Assembly (NCBI GenBank): GCA_003194525.1
Contig: NBIV01000016.1
Coordinates: forward strand, 124,001-188,000
Length of the DNA: 64,000 bases
Direction: 5' to 3'
Source: Gracilariopsis chorda
Lineage: Eukaryota; Rhodophyta; Florideophyceae; Gracilariales; Gracilariaceae
Positions within the stretch are counted from its first letter, which is position 1. The number at the start of each line of letters is the position of its first letter. The position numbers and the translations under genes were made by a program. Shown here in pieces: positions 1-10,042 of this stretch. The notes under the pieces were generated by a model, which was not told the origin of the DNA, did not search any database, and was given only the letters and a program-made list of their open reading frames with translations.

Positions 1-216
1 AGAGATGCCAAAGAACGGTCCGATAGCAATCGGGTGATGGAAACAGATCTGGAGGTCATGGATTTTGTTAAGCTCAGTGCGAAAGAGTGGGCAAATTTTC
101 AGATAGGGTGGGACCTTCACATGGAAATTACAAGTACTAGTACACAAATAGACTTGTCGAAGGTTTTCGAGTACATCCAAAGCCCGTTTGGCTTCGGAAA
201 CTCGTTCGTCCTCGTC
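1..216 (-). CDS. possible 3'-ward exons of a partial gene running off the left edge
   Basis: On the minus strand, a TTACAG acceptor at 217-219 opens an exon that starts Asp-Glu-Asp-Glu-Arg and continues as a charged helix-like stretch (key residues ERVSEAKRALDVLENL). It has no in-frame ATG, so it cannot be a first exon. A plausible donor follows after position 154 and a CTCCAG acceptor lies at 49-54, giving a second exon from 48 to the window edge. The reading without splicing is also open to base 1. No family was recognised. The call rests only on splice-like signals and amino-acid composition. Confidence 0.25.
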
Positions 217-462
217 CTGTAAACGGTTTAGGCTAGTTTGAGATTATTCAATCCCAAAGTGTCCCCGGACTTTCGATGAACACCCAGAGGACGAATAGAT
301 GAACGAACATTTTATGTAGCTGAATACTGAAAACAAAAACCGCAGTAACTACTAAAGAGAATACAAGACACAAGTAAAACTCACAAAATGGACAAGATAC
401 CAGGAATTCGTTTCTTTTGCAAACCATCGTGTATCCGACCGCAGCCTGTTTCTTAAGAAATT

Positions 463-741
463 TCACTCTTTCTTGGTCTCTTGGGATACTTTCATTATAG
501 TGGCGAGCTTCTGTTGAGCCGATGCAGCCTCTTCAGCTCTCTTCTCAGTTTCTTGAGTATTGACTGGCGTTTGCTTAACAAGGCCCACCGGCTTCTTCGG
601 TGGTCCTGCTGCCATCTTCGCAGCTAAGTCGTTAAGGAAGTTGGGGTTCGAGCTTTGGAAAACGATGCCTGTCAGTACTCATTGCTCGTAGTTGGAAGGT
701 TACGCATCATGCTCTGCATGCCCACTTCATACTTACTTCAT
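463..741 (-). CDS. small spliced protein of 64 aa, function unknown
   Basis: Two exons are inferred: 737-741 (ATG plus two bases) and 463-652. The donor is GTAAGT directly after the start codon, a TACTGAC branch site sits about 20 bases before a TTTCCAAAG acceptor, and splicing joins the frames exactly. The product begins MNSNPNFLNDLAAKMAAG and then reads PPKKPVG, followed by a charged, Gln/Glu/Lys-rich helical tail ending QETKKE. The Leu-rich helix followed by Gly and a Lys pair loosely recalls actin-binding WH2 motifs, but the spacing is not canonical. It could equally be the last part of a longer gene whose upstream exons were not seen. Confidence 0.4.
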
Positions 742-1760
742 TTTATGAGAGCAATGAGAGACTTTGGTACTCAACAGAAACTCTAACGAAACCAATTCAG
801 TTAAGAAATTTCCTGCTGGTTGGTGATAAAAGAGATGAGGGGACTGGACGCTTGGTGGACGATGCGGCGGTTAGAGATTCAGCATGGAACGACGCTAGCT
901 AGGCCTTCTGCCTACCTCTTCAGCAAACCACCCAGGATACTTGTGTACAGTATTACTTGGGCTCGGTAGATATCTACTGCACCCCTGACACGTGACACAT
1001 CAAAATCTCGAGAGATTTTCTGGCTTGAATGCATTGTGTTTGGAGCGCCGCAATTCCTTGCTTCACAGCGCAAGGATTAGGATGAAGGGTTGCGTGAGGT
1101 AGACGCAGTGCGGAGGAAGCGTCAGCAAGCGCAGGAAAGGGGTAAGGTTCGCGGATACCGAGTCGCGCTCGCGTTGATCAGACCAAGGAGCGGGAACAAA
1201 GTCCCTCCCAAGCGGTTTTCTTCTCCTCTCGGTGAGTGAGGACCGGTTGGGCAGTGGTTTTTGCTTTGATGGCCGGCGAGGTGCCCGGGCTCCCAGTAGC
1301 CGGAGGTGTTTGGCGCCCAGGTGCCGAGCTCCCAGTAGCCGGGGATTCGAGGCAAATCTTGGCCAGCAGTGCAGTGTCACAGGCGGGCCAATTTGCACAT
1401 TGCGAACCCCTGGTAGCCTGCCACCAGTGTCACATTGGAATGAAAAGCAGTCCAATTTGCAGAAGGGTCCCGTTTAGAGTGTTTCTCATTCTTGCAATTT
1501 CCGCCACAGAACCTGCAAGGGATGTCTTCTGTGCGTTTGTCGACTGTTTCGTTATTCTCGTCATAGAAACCTCTCGCAGTTCAGCTGTTCATGCCATAAC
1601 TCTGAAACAAGCGATATCGAGTATCACGGCCAGAGACGAAGTGGTGTCCAAAAAAGCAATCTTAGATTGTAACGTGGAAAGTATCTACAACGGCACATTT
1701 CTGTTAGACAGAACAATTGAGGCGTCCCAACTGCTTGCTTCTAGGGCGGGTCAGTGACGT
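742..1760. other. intergenic, no convincing gene
   Basis: This lies between the minus-strand small gene and SelO. It is GC-rich around 1100-1400 and contains a 15-bp direct repeat, GCTCCCAGTAGCCGG, at 1289-1303 and 1328-1342 (39 bp apart). Open frames here on both strands overlap each other and have Gly/Pro/Arg-rich, non-conserved translations. It probably holds the divergent promoters. Confidence 0.5.
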
Positions 1761-1770
1761 GTTTATATAT
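1761..1770 (+). promoter_or_regulatory. TATA-like element upstream of the SelO gene
   Basis: The string TTTATATAT lies about 55 bp upstream of the chosen SelO start codon at 1822. Position and composition fit a TATA box, but no transcript start is known. Confidence 0.3.
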
Positions 1771-1821
1771 CACTGGCGTGTTGTGGGGACAAGGGCAGCG
1801 AAGTTGTGTATCGGTTTCATT

Positions 1822-3642
1822 ATGATCCCGGCACCTAGTCCACACTTCTCACTGCGCACCGCCTTTGCGATTGCTATTCCCGTTGCGAGACGACAGGTTA
1901 TTCCAGTCCCGCGTAGAAGGCTAACTATGTCTGCGGCTGCTTCCCAGAGCAAGACGGTTGGAATCAGGAGGCTTAACTTTGTCTCATCGTTTACCGAGCA
2001 ACTCCCTGGTGATATTCGGTCAGACCAAGAAACTAGACAAGTGTTCAATGCAGCGTATTCTAAAGTCAGTCCCACAAATCCTGCAGTCGATGATCTCAGC
2101 TCCGTCTGGAAGAAAGCCGTAGAGGAAGGACATGTAAGGGTTAGGCAAGGAGGAGATCCAGTTATAAAAAGGGCACTTATAGCCTGGAGTCCGTCATGCG
2201 CGAAGCTCTTCGATCTAGATGACGGATATCCAGCCGATGATGAGAAAGAATCCATTGTCGAAGTCCTCGGCGGATTCGGCTCTCTTTGGCCAGGAATGAA
2301 ACCGTATGCAATGTGCTATGGGGGTCATCAGTTTGGAACATGGGCGGGCCAGCTTGGAGATGGGAGAGCTATATCGCTTGGAGAATTCGTGAACAAGAAT
2401 CAAGAGCGATGGGAGATTCAACTGAAGGGTGCAGGAAAAACGCCGTACTCCCGATTTGCAGACGGAAGGGCTGTTTTGCGTTCATCGATCCGAGAGTTTC
2501 TGTGTTCAGAGGCAATGCATCATCTTGGGGTACCGACGACTAGAGCACTTTCTTTAGTAGGAACAGGTGCAGGTGTTGTGCGAGACATGTTTTATACAGG
2601 TGATCCCCAACTCGAACCAGGAGCCGTTGTTGCCAGAGTGGCTCCGTCATTCCTGAGACTTGGTAATTTCCAACTAGCAACTTACAGGAGTGATGATGAG
2701 CTGCTGCAACAAACGGCCGACTACGCGATCAAAAATCACTTCCCACATCTAATGGACCTACCAACCCATACAGAAGATGGATCTCCCGGTCGATATGCGG
2801 CATTCGTGAAGGAGGTTGCGAGAAGGAATGCCGAGATGGTCGCAAAATGGCAGGCTGTAGGGTTCGTTCACGGTGTAATGAATACCGATAATCTTTCTAT
2901 ACTTGGCCTTACCATCGACTACGGACCCTACGGATTCCTTGATGATTACGATCCAAACTACACGCCTAACACTACTGATCTTCCTGGCCGACGCTACAAA
3001 TACGAAGCTCAACCAAGCATCACAAAGTGGAACATCAGTCAGTTTGCTAAATCGATGGTTAAATTGTGCGGTGACGGGCATGTGCAAGAGGTTCTTAATG
3101 ATTATGAAAGCAGCTACCAGGCGTCATATAACGCCATTATGGCAAACAAGTTGGGTCTAGCAAAACTTTCAAACGAACAGGACCGGATCCTCCTTGCCGA
3201 TTTTCTTGACAACATGAAGCAATCTAAGGCAGACTTCACCAACGCATGGCGTGCGCTCTCTCAGATATCGATGGAATCTACTCCTGCTGAGTGCGAAAGA
3301 TGGTGTGCGCAGTTATCCTTGCTATCAAATGACGCATCATCGAAAGCGTGGACGTCATGGATGACCAGATATGTTGCCCGGCTGCGTCAAGATGATGGGA
3401 TACGATCACAAGAGCAACGCGTACAGACCATGAATGCCACCAATCCCGTCTACATCTTACGAAACTATCTGGTTCAGATTGCTATTGACAAGGCCGAAAA
3501 GGGAGACTTCAGTGAAGTGCAGCTTCTTTATACATTGCTGATGAAGCCTTACGAAGAGCAAGAGGGTATGGAAAGGTTCACGAATAAGCCACCGGAGTGG
3601 GCATCTCGACCAGGGGTTTGCGTGAATAGTTGCAGTAGCTAG
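1822..3642 (+). CDS. SELENOO: selenoprotein O homologue (SelO/YdiU protein adenylyltransferase), Cys form
   Basis: A 606-aa intronless protein of the SelO/YdiU pseudokinase family, which transfers AMP from ATP to protein hydroxyl groups and acts in mitochondria of eukaryotes in redox stress. Seen: the family block QLKGAGKTPYSR at about residues 200-211, then DGRAVLRSS, and the metal/nucleotide block HGVMNTDN at about 350 followed by IDYGPYGFLD. The C-terminus ends Cys-Ser-Ser; in vertebrate SelO the same third-last position is selenocysteine, here it is a TGC cysteine codon. The first ~35 residues are Arg-rich and lack acidic residues, consistent with organelle targeting. An in-frame Met at 1717 lies upstream of the TATA-like element, so 1822 is preferred; MSAAAS at about residue 36 is another possible start. 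Confidence 0.93.
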   Translation: MIPAPSPHFSLRTAFAIAIPVARRQVIPVPRRRLTMSAAASQSKTVGIRRLNFVSSFTEQLPGDIRSDQETRQVFNAAYSKVSPTNPAVDDLSSVWKKAVEEGHVRVRQGGDPVIKRALIAWSPSCAKLFDLDDGYPADDEKESIVEVLGGFGSLWPGMKPYAMCYGGHQFGTWAGQLGDGRAISLGEFVNKNQERWEIQLKGAGKTPYSRFADGRAVLRSSIREFLCSEAMHHLGVPTTRALSLVGTGAGVVRDMFYTGDPQLEPGAVVARVAPSFLRLGNFQLATYRSDDELLQQTADYAIKNHFPHLMDLPTHTEDGSPGRYAAFVKEVARRNAEMVAKWQAVGFVHGVMNTDNLSILGLTIDYGPYGFLDDYDPNYTPNTTDLPGRRYKYEAQPSITKWNISQFAKSMVKLCGDGHVQEVLNDYESSYQASYNAIMANKLGLAKLSNEQDRILLADFLDNMKQSKADFTNAWRALSQISMESTPAECERWCAQLSLLSNDASSKAWTSWMTRYVARLRQDDGIRSQEQRVQTMNATNPVYILRNYLVQIAIDKAEKGDFSEVQLLYTLLMKPYEEQEGMERFTNKPPEWASRPGVCVNSCSS

Positions 3643-4314
3643 CAATGGTGAACACCAAATGTCTGCGTTAGTAGTAAAGCTCTGTTCTTGCCTCGCAATC
3701 TTATCCGTAATTCCATACATCGAATCGTGTTACAAAAGGATGGCATTAGTTTTGCATTTCAAGTCTGCGACAGAGCTCGCCGAGTGGATAAAAGTAACCA
3801 CATTAAGTTAACGACTGCGCTCACCGAGAGAGAAAAAGTAATCACATCATGCCTCTCGCAGCTTATGAAAACTCAGCAGTATCCCCAAGGAAGTCCGATC
3901 AAGTAATAAAACACACCTGCGGATTTCGCATACTCCGTCACGCCAACACAACTCCCTTTCAACCAACCGCAGCTTGTGCCCGTATAGACGTCCGTTCCTC
4001 CTTTCAACGCGAAAGAGTCCAATTGCATTCGATAGCTGTCCAAACGCGTGCACCGCTTCTTAATGGTTCGGTCCAGAAACCTCGGCATGCCTCAGTAACC
4101 TTGGTATATGCCAAAGGTAAGACAAGAGTTGAGCGATTTGCTACTCAAAAAAAGCCTTCCTTTGATAAACCTTTGCACGTGTTTCAGGATTAAAAGCGTG
4201 AGCAGAGATGGTTGCCAACCAAGGGAACGTTAGCCGTCCTTGAATGAACCTGGTCCGGCCCAGCATAGCCGTCTGCTTGCGTTTGCGTTCTAGTCAGAAT
4301 CACGTTAACTGTTT
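3643..4314. other. intergenic between SelO and the Yae1-like gene
   Basis: It holds the SelO 3' flank and the promoter side of the next gene. A plus-strand open frame at 3849-4193 (114 codons) overlaps others on the minus strand and has no recognisable domain; it is not called. Confidence 0.5.
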
Positions 4315-4927
4315 ATGGAGCGAAATTCATACAAATCGATGGCTGCATTCGCTGGAGGTGATGACACTGCTTATGACGATGATTTCTTCGGTAATCAAGA
4401 TTATGACGACAAACAGTCTGAGAAAGAACGACAAGAACGTGAAATTGCTGCGGTTCGACGTCATCACTACACTGCTGGACTTCGAGAAGGAGCAAGTTCG
4501 GCGCGTGACGCGCACCTTCAACGAGGTTTCGATGACGGGTTTCTAGCCGGTTCTCAAGCGGTCAGCAAGCCTGCCTTTCTGTGAGTTTATATGTTGTATG
4601 ATCAAGAAACCTTTCTTGCATCGATTCTGACCTCTTATTCTCGCTCTACGTCGTTCCCTGTTACGTAGGCTCGGAGCAAGTAGCGTGCTCGAAGCATTTT
4701 ACTCAAAGAACGGATACTCCAGGTCTTCGAATGCAAGCTGGTATCCTTTAGGTGATACAGAGGTATTAACCAAAGACGTCTCTCAGTTAGGTAGAGTGAA
4801 CACAGATCTACGAGAAAAACTTCGGGACATGCCTTTGGACTCTAACGCTGGAACCGCACAGGCGCTGGAGGCGTGTGAGAAAGTTGCTATCATAAATCTG
4901 CCGCCGTACATGCTCGCGTTCCCTTAA
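4315..4927 (+). CDS. Yae1/Lto1-family protein
   Basis: Two exons: 4315-4580 and 4669-4927. The intron has a GTGAGT donor, a TTCTGAC branch-like site and a TTACGTAG acceptor, and splicing keeps frame in phase 2. The product (about 174 aa) contains the diagnostic Yae1 N-domain pattern: YTAGLREG, then LQRGFDDGF and LAGS. In yeast and human, Yae1 and Lto1 form an adaptor that recruits the cytosolic iron-sulfur machinery to the ABC ATPase Rli1/ABCE1. The N-terminus is acidic (DDTAYDDDFF). An alternative start at 4339 would drop eight residues. The C-terminal exon beyond the repeats is not conserved to the eye. It converges on VIPP1, whose stop is 135 bp away. Confidence 0.75.
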
Positions 4928-5062
4928 GAGGCAATTCCCCTCACGGAAAGGATAAGTAACTTTGAATGTGCTGTATGGCAATATGTAATAAACAGTAGTG
5001 GCTCTGAATCCGGGCATGTTGCGAGAAAAAGGTTCACAAACAGTAAAGAATACAGAGAGAGC

Positions 5063-5968
5063 TCACATGTTCTTCTTCATTCTCTCGAGTTCTCCTTCAA
5101 CTTCAGGGTCGTAGCTACCCTTCAGCTTGAACGGTGCAGTACCAGAAAGCTGGTTTTTCATCTTCTGCAGCTCGTCGTCAACAGAATCGCTTTCAAGTGC
5201 TTTGAACTTACTCTCAAGACTAACGTCAGCAGATCCACCAAGAGATAGTTCACGCGATACATCAGCCTTGACTTCAAGCTCTTCCACTTTTGCTTTCATT
5301 CTTTCGAAAGCTTCCAGACCACCGGTGGTTGCAACGTTGCTCAGCATGTCGTTGACCTTTTGACTAGTCTTGGCAGTTCTTGCTCTTGCAACATATTGAT
5401 CTTTCTTCGACTTCGCTTCGCCAATTTTTGACTCTAATTGCTGCATAGAGGTGTAGAGCTTATCAACATTAGCCTTCATGCCACCAATTTGTGATGTGAG
5501 ACTTGCTTCTTGGTCATCCGCAGACTTCTTTCTTACAAGAGCTTCCCTTGCTAGATCTTCTTCTCCCTTTTGTAAGGCCAATTGAGCCCTCTTTTTCCAT
5601 TCCATACCGGTTGTGGCCGCTTGCTCACGCTGGCGCTCAATTCTCTTCAATGTTGCACTCACTTCGGCGTATGCTTGGCGGACTTTGACTAGATCATTTT
5701 GCATGTCATTGACGGTTTGGTTCAGTATCTTCTCTGGGTCTTCCATACCGGAAACAGCCTGATTAAGATTGGCTCGGACAACCCGGAAGAACCTGTCAAA
5801 CAAATTCATCTGAATGGAAGGGGCGCTTTTGTAACAGGGGCGTGCACGGCGTACAGGTTGCGCAGAATACACGGTGCGAACTCGGCGGCCTGTGAATGCC
5901 GAGGAACTCGACGAATGAAAAGGAAGCGCAGTGCGGATAGGAAGAACATAAGCGGTACTCATTTTCAA
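5063..5968 (-). CDS. VIPP1: VIPP1/IM30, plastid vesicle-inducing protein (PspA family)
   Basis: A 301-aa intronless protein. Residues 1-53 are rich in Ser, Arg and Ala with almost no acid, fitting a chloroplast transit peptide. From Met54 the sequence MNLFDRFFRVV starts the amphipathic membrane-binding helix of PspA/IM30, followed by VSGMEDPEKIL and long Gln/Lys/Glu-rich coiled coils (to about residue 270). A short C-terminal helix, EVEGELERMKKNM, follows a linker; this extension separates VIPP1 from bacterial PspA. VIPP1 forms ESCRT-III-like rings and protects and shapes thylakoid membranes. An alternative start is Met3 at 5962. The gene is strong evidence for a plastid-bearing host. Confidence 0.93.
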   Translation of the reverse strand: MKMSTAYVLPIRTALPFHSSSSSAFTGRRVRTVYSAQPVRRARPCYKSAPSIQMNLFDRFFRVVRANLNQAVSGMEDPEKILNQTVNDMQNDLVKVRQAYAEVSATLKRIERQREQAATTGMEWKKRAQLALQKGEEDLAREALVRKKSADDQEASLTSQIGGMKANVDKLYTSMQQLESKIGEAKSKKDQYVARARTAKTSQKVNDMLSNVATTGGLEAFERMKAKVEELEVKADVSRELSLGGSADVSLESKFKALESDSVDDELQKMKNQLSGTAPFKLKGSYDPEVEGELERMKKNM

Positions 5969-6698
5969 ATGCTATCGAGAAAAATAGCTATTCAAAACTC
6001 TTGGAAGGTAGAAGCACGTCTGATCGCCTTCGAGCTCGTAGGCAATTCTGTTGAAAACTGTAGGGGACAAGACCCTACGGCTGGCGAGGAGACTTTGAGG
6101 TTGAAGCTCGGTTGCGCTCGAAAATGATGTGAAAGCTATGGATTCGCACTCAGAACAAGCGCGATGCGCTCAGAACAAGGCCTTCTCCCTTATTCGCTCA
6201 GTCGTTTCTCTGTATGGGGGCACATGTGACGAGTTCGAGGTTGAGGAGTGCTAGAAGGTGGGTGAGTTGGTCAATAAAGAGCTTAACAGATTCTGGGCGG
6301 TGAGGCACAGCGAGAACCACAAACAAGAGAAAGAACGGGGGCGGGGGTCCACCTGGAGACTTCCAATTCGCTGCATAAACTTCATGACTGGGCTACTTTC
6401 AACGCTTTCTGTGGTTTGCAGTCCATTCAGAACGTCCTTGCTGTTACACCGTGCAATACGTGTACAGACGTAGCCCGGACCTGAATATCGGATGTTTCCG
6501 CGTTGTCTGCTGTCTGCATGTCGTTCAACGATGCACAGTGTCGAACATGTGCTCAAAGAACATAGCATCTTTCAGATGACTCAACAAAAGCGCAGGTCGC
6601 CAACGGAGTAGTCCTGGTTCTACATTGTTTGGGTTTCCAGCGGCAGATAGTTTCCTGGAGAGTGGCTTATTCCTGGGGTCGAACAAACGTAACCATCG
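5969..6698. other. intergenic between VIPP1 and the first p24 gene
   Basis: Divergent promoter region of the minus-strand VIPP1 gene and the plus-strand p24 gene. Nothing with coding character was found; short open frames on both strands overlap. Confidence 0.5.
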
Positions 6699-7460
6699 AT
6701 GCCTATGCAGATCTCGTTGCGACTTATTCTGCTGACTTCTTTTATTCTCAAAGCAAATGCCCTCCAGTTTATATTGCAGGCCAAAAGCAGAAAATGCTTC
6801 CGAGAAGACGTACCTCTGAGCACTGAAACACTTCTCACCTATACCGTAGCCCAAGGGTTGGGAGAAATGCCAGTTTCCCTTTCCGTGAGAGATATCACGG
6901 GAAAGTCAATTCTCGATCGTCAAGCCATTGATCATGGAGTTTTCACTTTTCGTTCGCCTGACGAGATACCTACTATAGACCAAAAGAGCGACTGGTCGCT
7001 TCGTGATGATTATGACGGTACAGGTGATGATGCGTACTTTCGAGCAATTCCGGGAGGCGCGGGTGACGATCGCATCCCGTACTACTTCTGCTTTGAGCAT
7101 TCGTCTTCTATGCGTTTTCCTACCTTTCATATCAGTGGGCGCCCACATCAAAGACGGATCATATTCAGCATCAGGTCTGGGACAGATGCCAAGACTTTGG
7201 AATACTATGACAAGCTGGCGAAGGAGAAACATCTCACTTCTACAGAAGAGGCGTTCAACATTGTGGAAGACCGCGTCTCAGAAATTGTTCGACTGGTTGA
7301 CGAAATGAGAGAAAGAGAGCTTCGACTTGATCATCTCAACAGGCGCACACAGCGTGTCGTCACAACGTATTCAATCATAACATGCATATGTGTTGCTATC
7401 GGCGCGATATACGCATCATTTGCCACATTCAAGCATCTTGCCCGTCAAAAAGTTATCTAA
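6699..7460 (+). CDS. p24/emp24 family cargo receptor (paralogue 1)
   Basis: A 253-aa type I membrane protein. A signal peptide covers about residues 1-22 (ends ANALQF). The lumenal GOLD domain follows, with Cys32 and a second Cys in YYFCFEH at about 128. A coiled coil (residues ~165-215, ending LDHLNRRTQRV) precedes one transmembrane helix (TTYSIITCICVAIGAIYAS). The short cytosolic tail ends ARQKVI, with a basic residue at -3 and -5. p24 proteins cycle between ER and Golgi in COPI/COPII vesicles and select cargo. Compared with typical family members (about 200 aa), the GOLD domain carries an extra segment of about 40 residues (DQKSDWSLRDDYDGTGDDAY region). A related gene follows 1.2 kb downstream. 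Confidence 0.85.
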   Translation: MPMQISLRLILLTSFILKANALQFILQAKSRKCFREDVPLSTETLLTYTVAQGLGEMPVSLSVRDITGKSILDRQAIDHGVFTFRSPDEIPTIDQKSDWSLRDDYDGTGDDAYFRAIPGGAGDDRIPYYFCFEHSSSMRFPTFHISGRPHQRRIIFSIRSGTDAKTLEYYDKLAKEKHLTSTEEAFNIVEDRVSEIVRLVDEMRERELRLDHLNRRTQRVVTTYSIITCICVAIGAIYASFATFKHLARQKVI

Positions 7461-8639
7461 TTCCCGTACCGCATACGTGATTGGTAAGCGTTGTACCTCA
7501 CAGGTCGAGCCAGGGCTTCAGTTTCCAATTGACACAAGACTAATTGCTAAACCACCCAACGTAACGCAGCCTGACTGATGGATAAAACACGACTAGCTGC
7601 GTGCTGAAACTCATTTTTCTTCTGGGGTGCGAACTTGTACGCTCTGTTAAGCTACAAACCTTCTCAATTTGAGTATCAGCTTCAAGTTCCCTTCCTTCGG
7701 CTTCGAACCATACCGCCGAGCGTCAATCGATTGGGTCAGGATCTTTTCTACTTCTCCCTGCACATAAATCTCATAAACTACTTTGACGGAACAAACTATA
7801 AATGAAGATGGCAGCCTGGACACATTGTGACGCGCCATAAGTAGCTGGCGTTTGTCTTCCGGTAGAGCACGCACTATAGCAGATAGAAGCGAATGTACCT
7901 TGCATGCCTGTAAGTGCACAATTTTAGTACATAGCTGCAACTGGAACTCTCTCCGTCCGCTCACATGCTATTTTGCAGTCCCTTGTACTGAGTGTGAGTC
8001 TTCTCCAGTTGTTTCCTTCGTTATGAAACACGCTTTCACCCTTCAATGGAACAACAGCGAAGAGTGTTGCATCTATTTATCAGGTTTGAAAACGACGAGA
8101 GACAGCACTTTGAAAGACTGCCACATACCTCATCGGTGTCCTGTTGGCGATTCCCTCGCTTCAAAGTGGGCAGCCTTGTACCCGAACTACTAGAGACTCT
8201 CTAGTAGAGAGATAGTGCTGTGTTCGGTGATGTTGATCAACAGTATTCCTTTGAGCGGTTTTTCTATGAAGGGCACTCTTCGTTCTGGCTTGCCACCAGC
8301 TTAGATCCACACTTCAAACCTGAACGTCGCTGACATTTGGCCTTCGTGAAGTAGAGAGCACCGGCTCTTTTCAAGTCTTTCTTTCCGCCGCTTCACGCTA
8401 ACTTTACAAGGCATCTATTTCTCTTTCCCTGCGTTTGTTGCACAGCTGATAGTGAAGAATTTTTTTGACTGCTTTCCACGCAAAGACACGGGCTGTCGTC
8501 TTTCTTCTTATTCAGCTTACCATCACACTGCCTGACAACCAGCGAAGCTTGATCGACGCACGCAGTTGTCACCGCCAGCGCTTCATTCTCGCGAATGAAT
8601 GAATGATATATTCTTGAACAGGCCTAATTTCCACTTATC
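7461..8639. other. spacer between the two p24 genes
   Basis: Contains a possible minus-strand coding exon (7647-7940, listed separately). A GTATGT donor-like site occurs on the minus strand near 8103, after a short open stretch (SGTRLPTLKRGN), but no start codon for it was found. A weak TATA-like string lies at 8606, 34 bp before the second p24 start. Confidence 0.4.
7647..7940 (-). CDS. possible exon of an unknown basic protein
   Basis: An open minus-strand stretch ends at the stop codon near 7647. The translation has a protein-like composition (key segments LLSAIVRALPEDKRQLL and ILTQSIDARRYG, with a basic end LKLILKLRR). A possible CTTACAG acceptor lies just upstream, so this may be a terminal exon. 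I do not recognise the family, and no full gene model could be built. Confidence 0.3.
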   Translation of the reverse strand: MQLCTKIVHLQACKVHSLLSAIVRALPEDKRQLLMARHNVSRLPSSFIVCSVKVVYEIYVQGEVEKILTQSIDARRYGSKPKEGNLKLILKLRRFVA

Positions 8640-9662
8640 ATGTATATCTGTAAGCTGACTTCTTTCTCTTGCTTGATAGCCGCATTTTGGCTGGGTTTAT
8701 TCGGGCATTCGGCACACGCATTTCAGTTCTATATTCATGCCGGTGAAAAACGATGTTTCACCGAATCAGTTCCGCCCAACACAAAGGTACTTGGAGAGTA
8801 TACAGTTTCGACCGGAAAGGGTCACATGCCGGTTGACATCACGGTTACTGTTAACAATGCCCAGAAGACCCTGTTAAGCAGGCAAAACGTTGATCACGGC
8901 AAGTTTGCTTTTGTCGTTCCGTACCCCGAAGGTATGTTGAACGACATCAAAGTGGCGAGTGCCGAAGCCCATCGAAAGAAAATGAGGGATTTGGGAAAGC
9001 ATATCAATGAACGTACGGCGCAAATTAACGAAGACGCAAGCAGAAAAGTAGAGCACCATAGAAGACATGTTCTTTCGGTTGATAAGCCGTCAAGCAACGA
9101 AGGAGGTGCACATCGTGATCATCCCCACCATGATTACTATGGATATGGTTACGATGATAACCTGGATGATTTCGATATGGATGAATACGACGGCATAAAC
9201 GATGACTCACTCGAAGACGAACTTGCAAGAAACCAACGAGAGCACATGAAACAATTTGGTGCCATCGACGCAGCGACGGATCAAGAGAAAGAAGAGCAGC
9301 TTTTCCAACTACAAAAGTTTGAAATTTGTGTCTCAACCAATGTGGAGAAACAAGACATCAAACGGCGAGTGCGTTTAATCATAAACAGAGGAGAGGCGGC
9401 ACATGACTTCACTCGACTGGCAAAGAAAGAACACTTGACACATTTGGAAGTATCCTTACGGCATGTGTCATCAGAACTCAATGAACTTCTTCATGTTCTT
9501 GAGGAGGCGAGGGAAATGGAAGACATTCTTCGAAAAATGAACGAGAATACGAACAAGCGCGTAGTGCTTCTGTCGGTAATGTCGCTGATCAGCCTTTTCG
9601 CAGTAGGCGGGTATCAAGCCGTGTACACAAAGAAGTTCTTCAAGCGGAAGAAGATATTGTGA
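8640..9662 (+). CDS. p24/emp24 family cargo receptor (paralogue 2) with large acidic/His-rich insert in the GOLD domain
   Basis: A 340-aa type I membrane protein in the same order as its neighbour: signal peptide (about 1-28, ending SAHAF), GOLD start with FYIHAGEKRCF, and the paired Cys much later in FEICVSTNV. A coiled coil then ends ILRKMNENTNKRV, followed by a transmembrane helix (VLLSVMSLISLFAVGG) and a tail. The tail FFKRKKIL holds both an FF motif and a KKXX signal, known COPII- and COPI-binding sequences. Between the two GOLD halves lies an insert of about 120 residues: a helical Lys/Glu part, then a His/Asp/Tyr-rich part (HRDHPHHDYYGYGYDD, then many Asp). Most p24 proteins have no such insert. 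The adjacent paralogue 1 suggests local duplication followed by divergence. Confidence 0.85.
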   Translation: MYICKLTSFSCLIAAFWLGLFGHSAHAFQFYIHAGEKRCFTESVPPNTKVLGEYTVSTGKGHMPVDITVTVNNAQKTLLSRQNVDHGKFAFVVPYPEGMLNDIKVASAEAHRKKMRDLGKHINERTAQINEDASRKVEHHRRHVLSVDKPSSNEGGAHRDHPHHDYYGYGYDDNLDDFDMDEYDGINDDSLEDELARNQREHMKQFGAIDAATDQEKEEQLFQLQKFEICVSTNVEKQDIKRRVRLIINRGEAAHDFTRLAKKEHLTHLEVSLRHVSSELNELLHVLEEAREMEDILRKMNENTNKRVVLLSVMSLISLFAVGGYQAVYTKKFFKRKKIL

Positions 9663-10042
9663 ATAGACTGACTCTCAGAAGTGAACGCAAACAAGTCTTC
9701 ATGCACACACCTCTAAGTTGAAGCAACTGACAGTATACTAAAGGAGAAAAAGAACTCATTCACCTCAGGAGCAAACTGAGTAGAACTAGCATCGAAAATC
9801 TACCTACAATGTGAGCCGATACAGAGGAGCCGATCGGCATCAGTAAGCAAGTTAATTCTGATGTAATCACCGTGTTTATCTGAATCATCAGAGTTGTCTA
9901 CTCATCTTTCTCATCTGACTGCACAACTGCTACGCTCAGTTCCATTGTCGAATTCACTTCAACCGTTGGCGCTAAAGACACCCCATGCGTCTCGGTGGCG
10001 GTGCATAACCATGTTGAAACGTTGAAGAACGTATGGCGACGC
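9663..10042. other. convergent 3' flanks of p24-2 and 14-3-3
   Basis: The open frame continuing past the 14-3-3 stop on the minus strand (to 9898) is in another frame than the joined 14-3-3 exons and is not called. Confidence 0.5.

Noticed and set aside
1063-1757. Overlapping open frames on both strands (130-173 codons) upstream of SelO
   Set aside because: They overlap in opposite directions, have Gly/Pro/Arg-rich or patchy composition, and show no domain.
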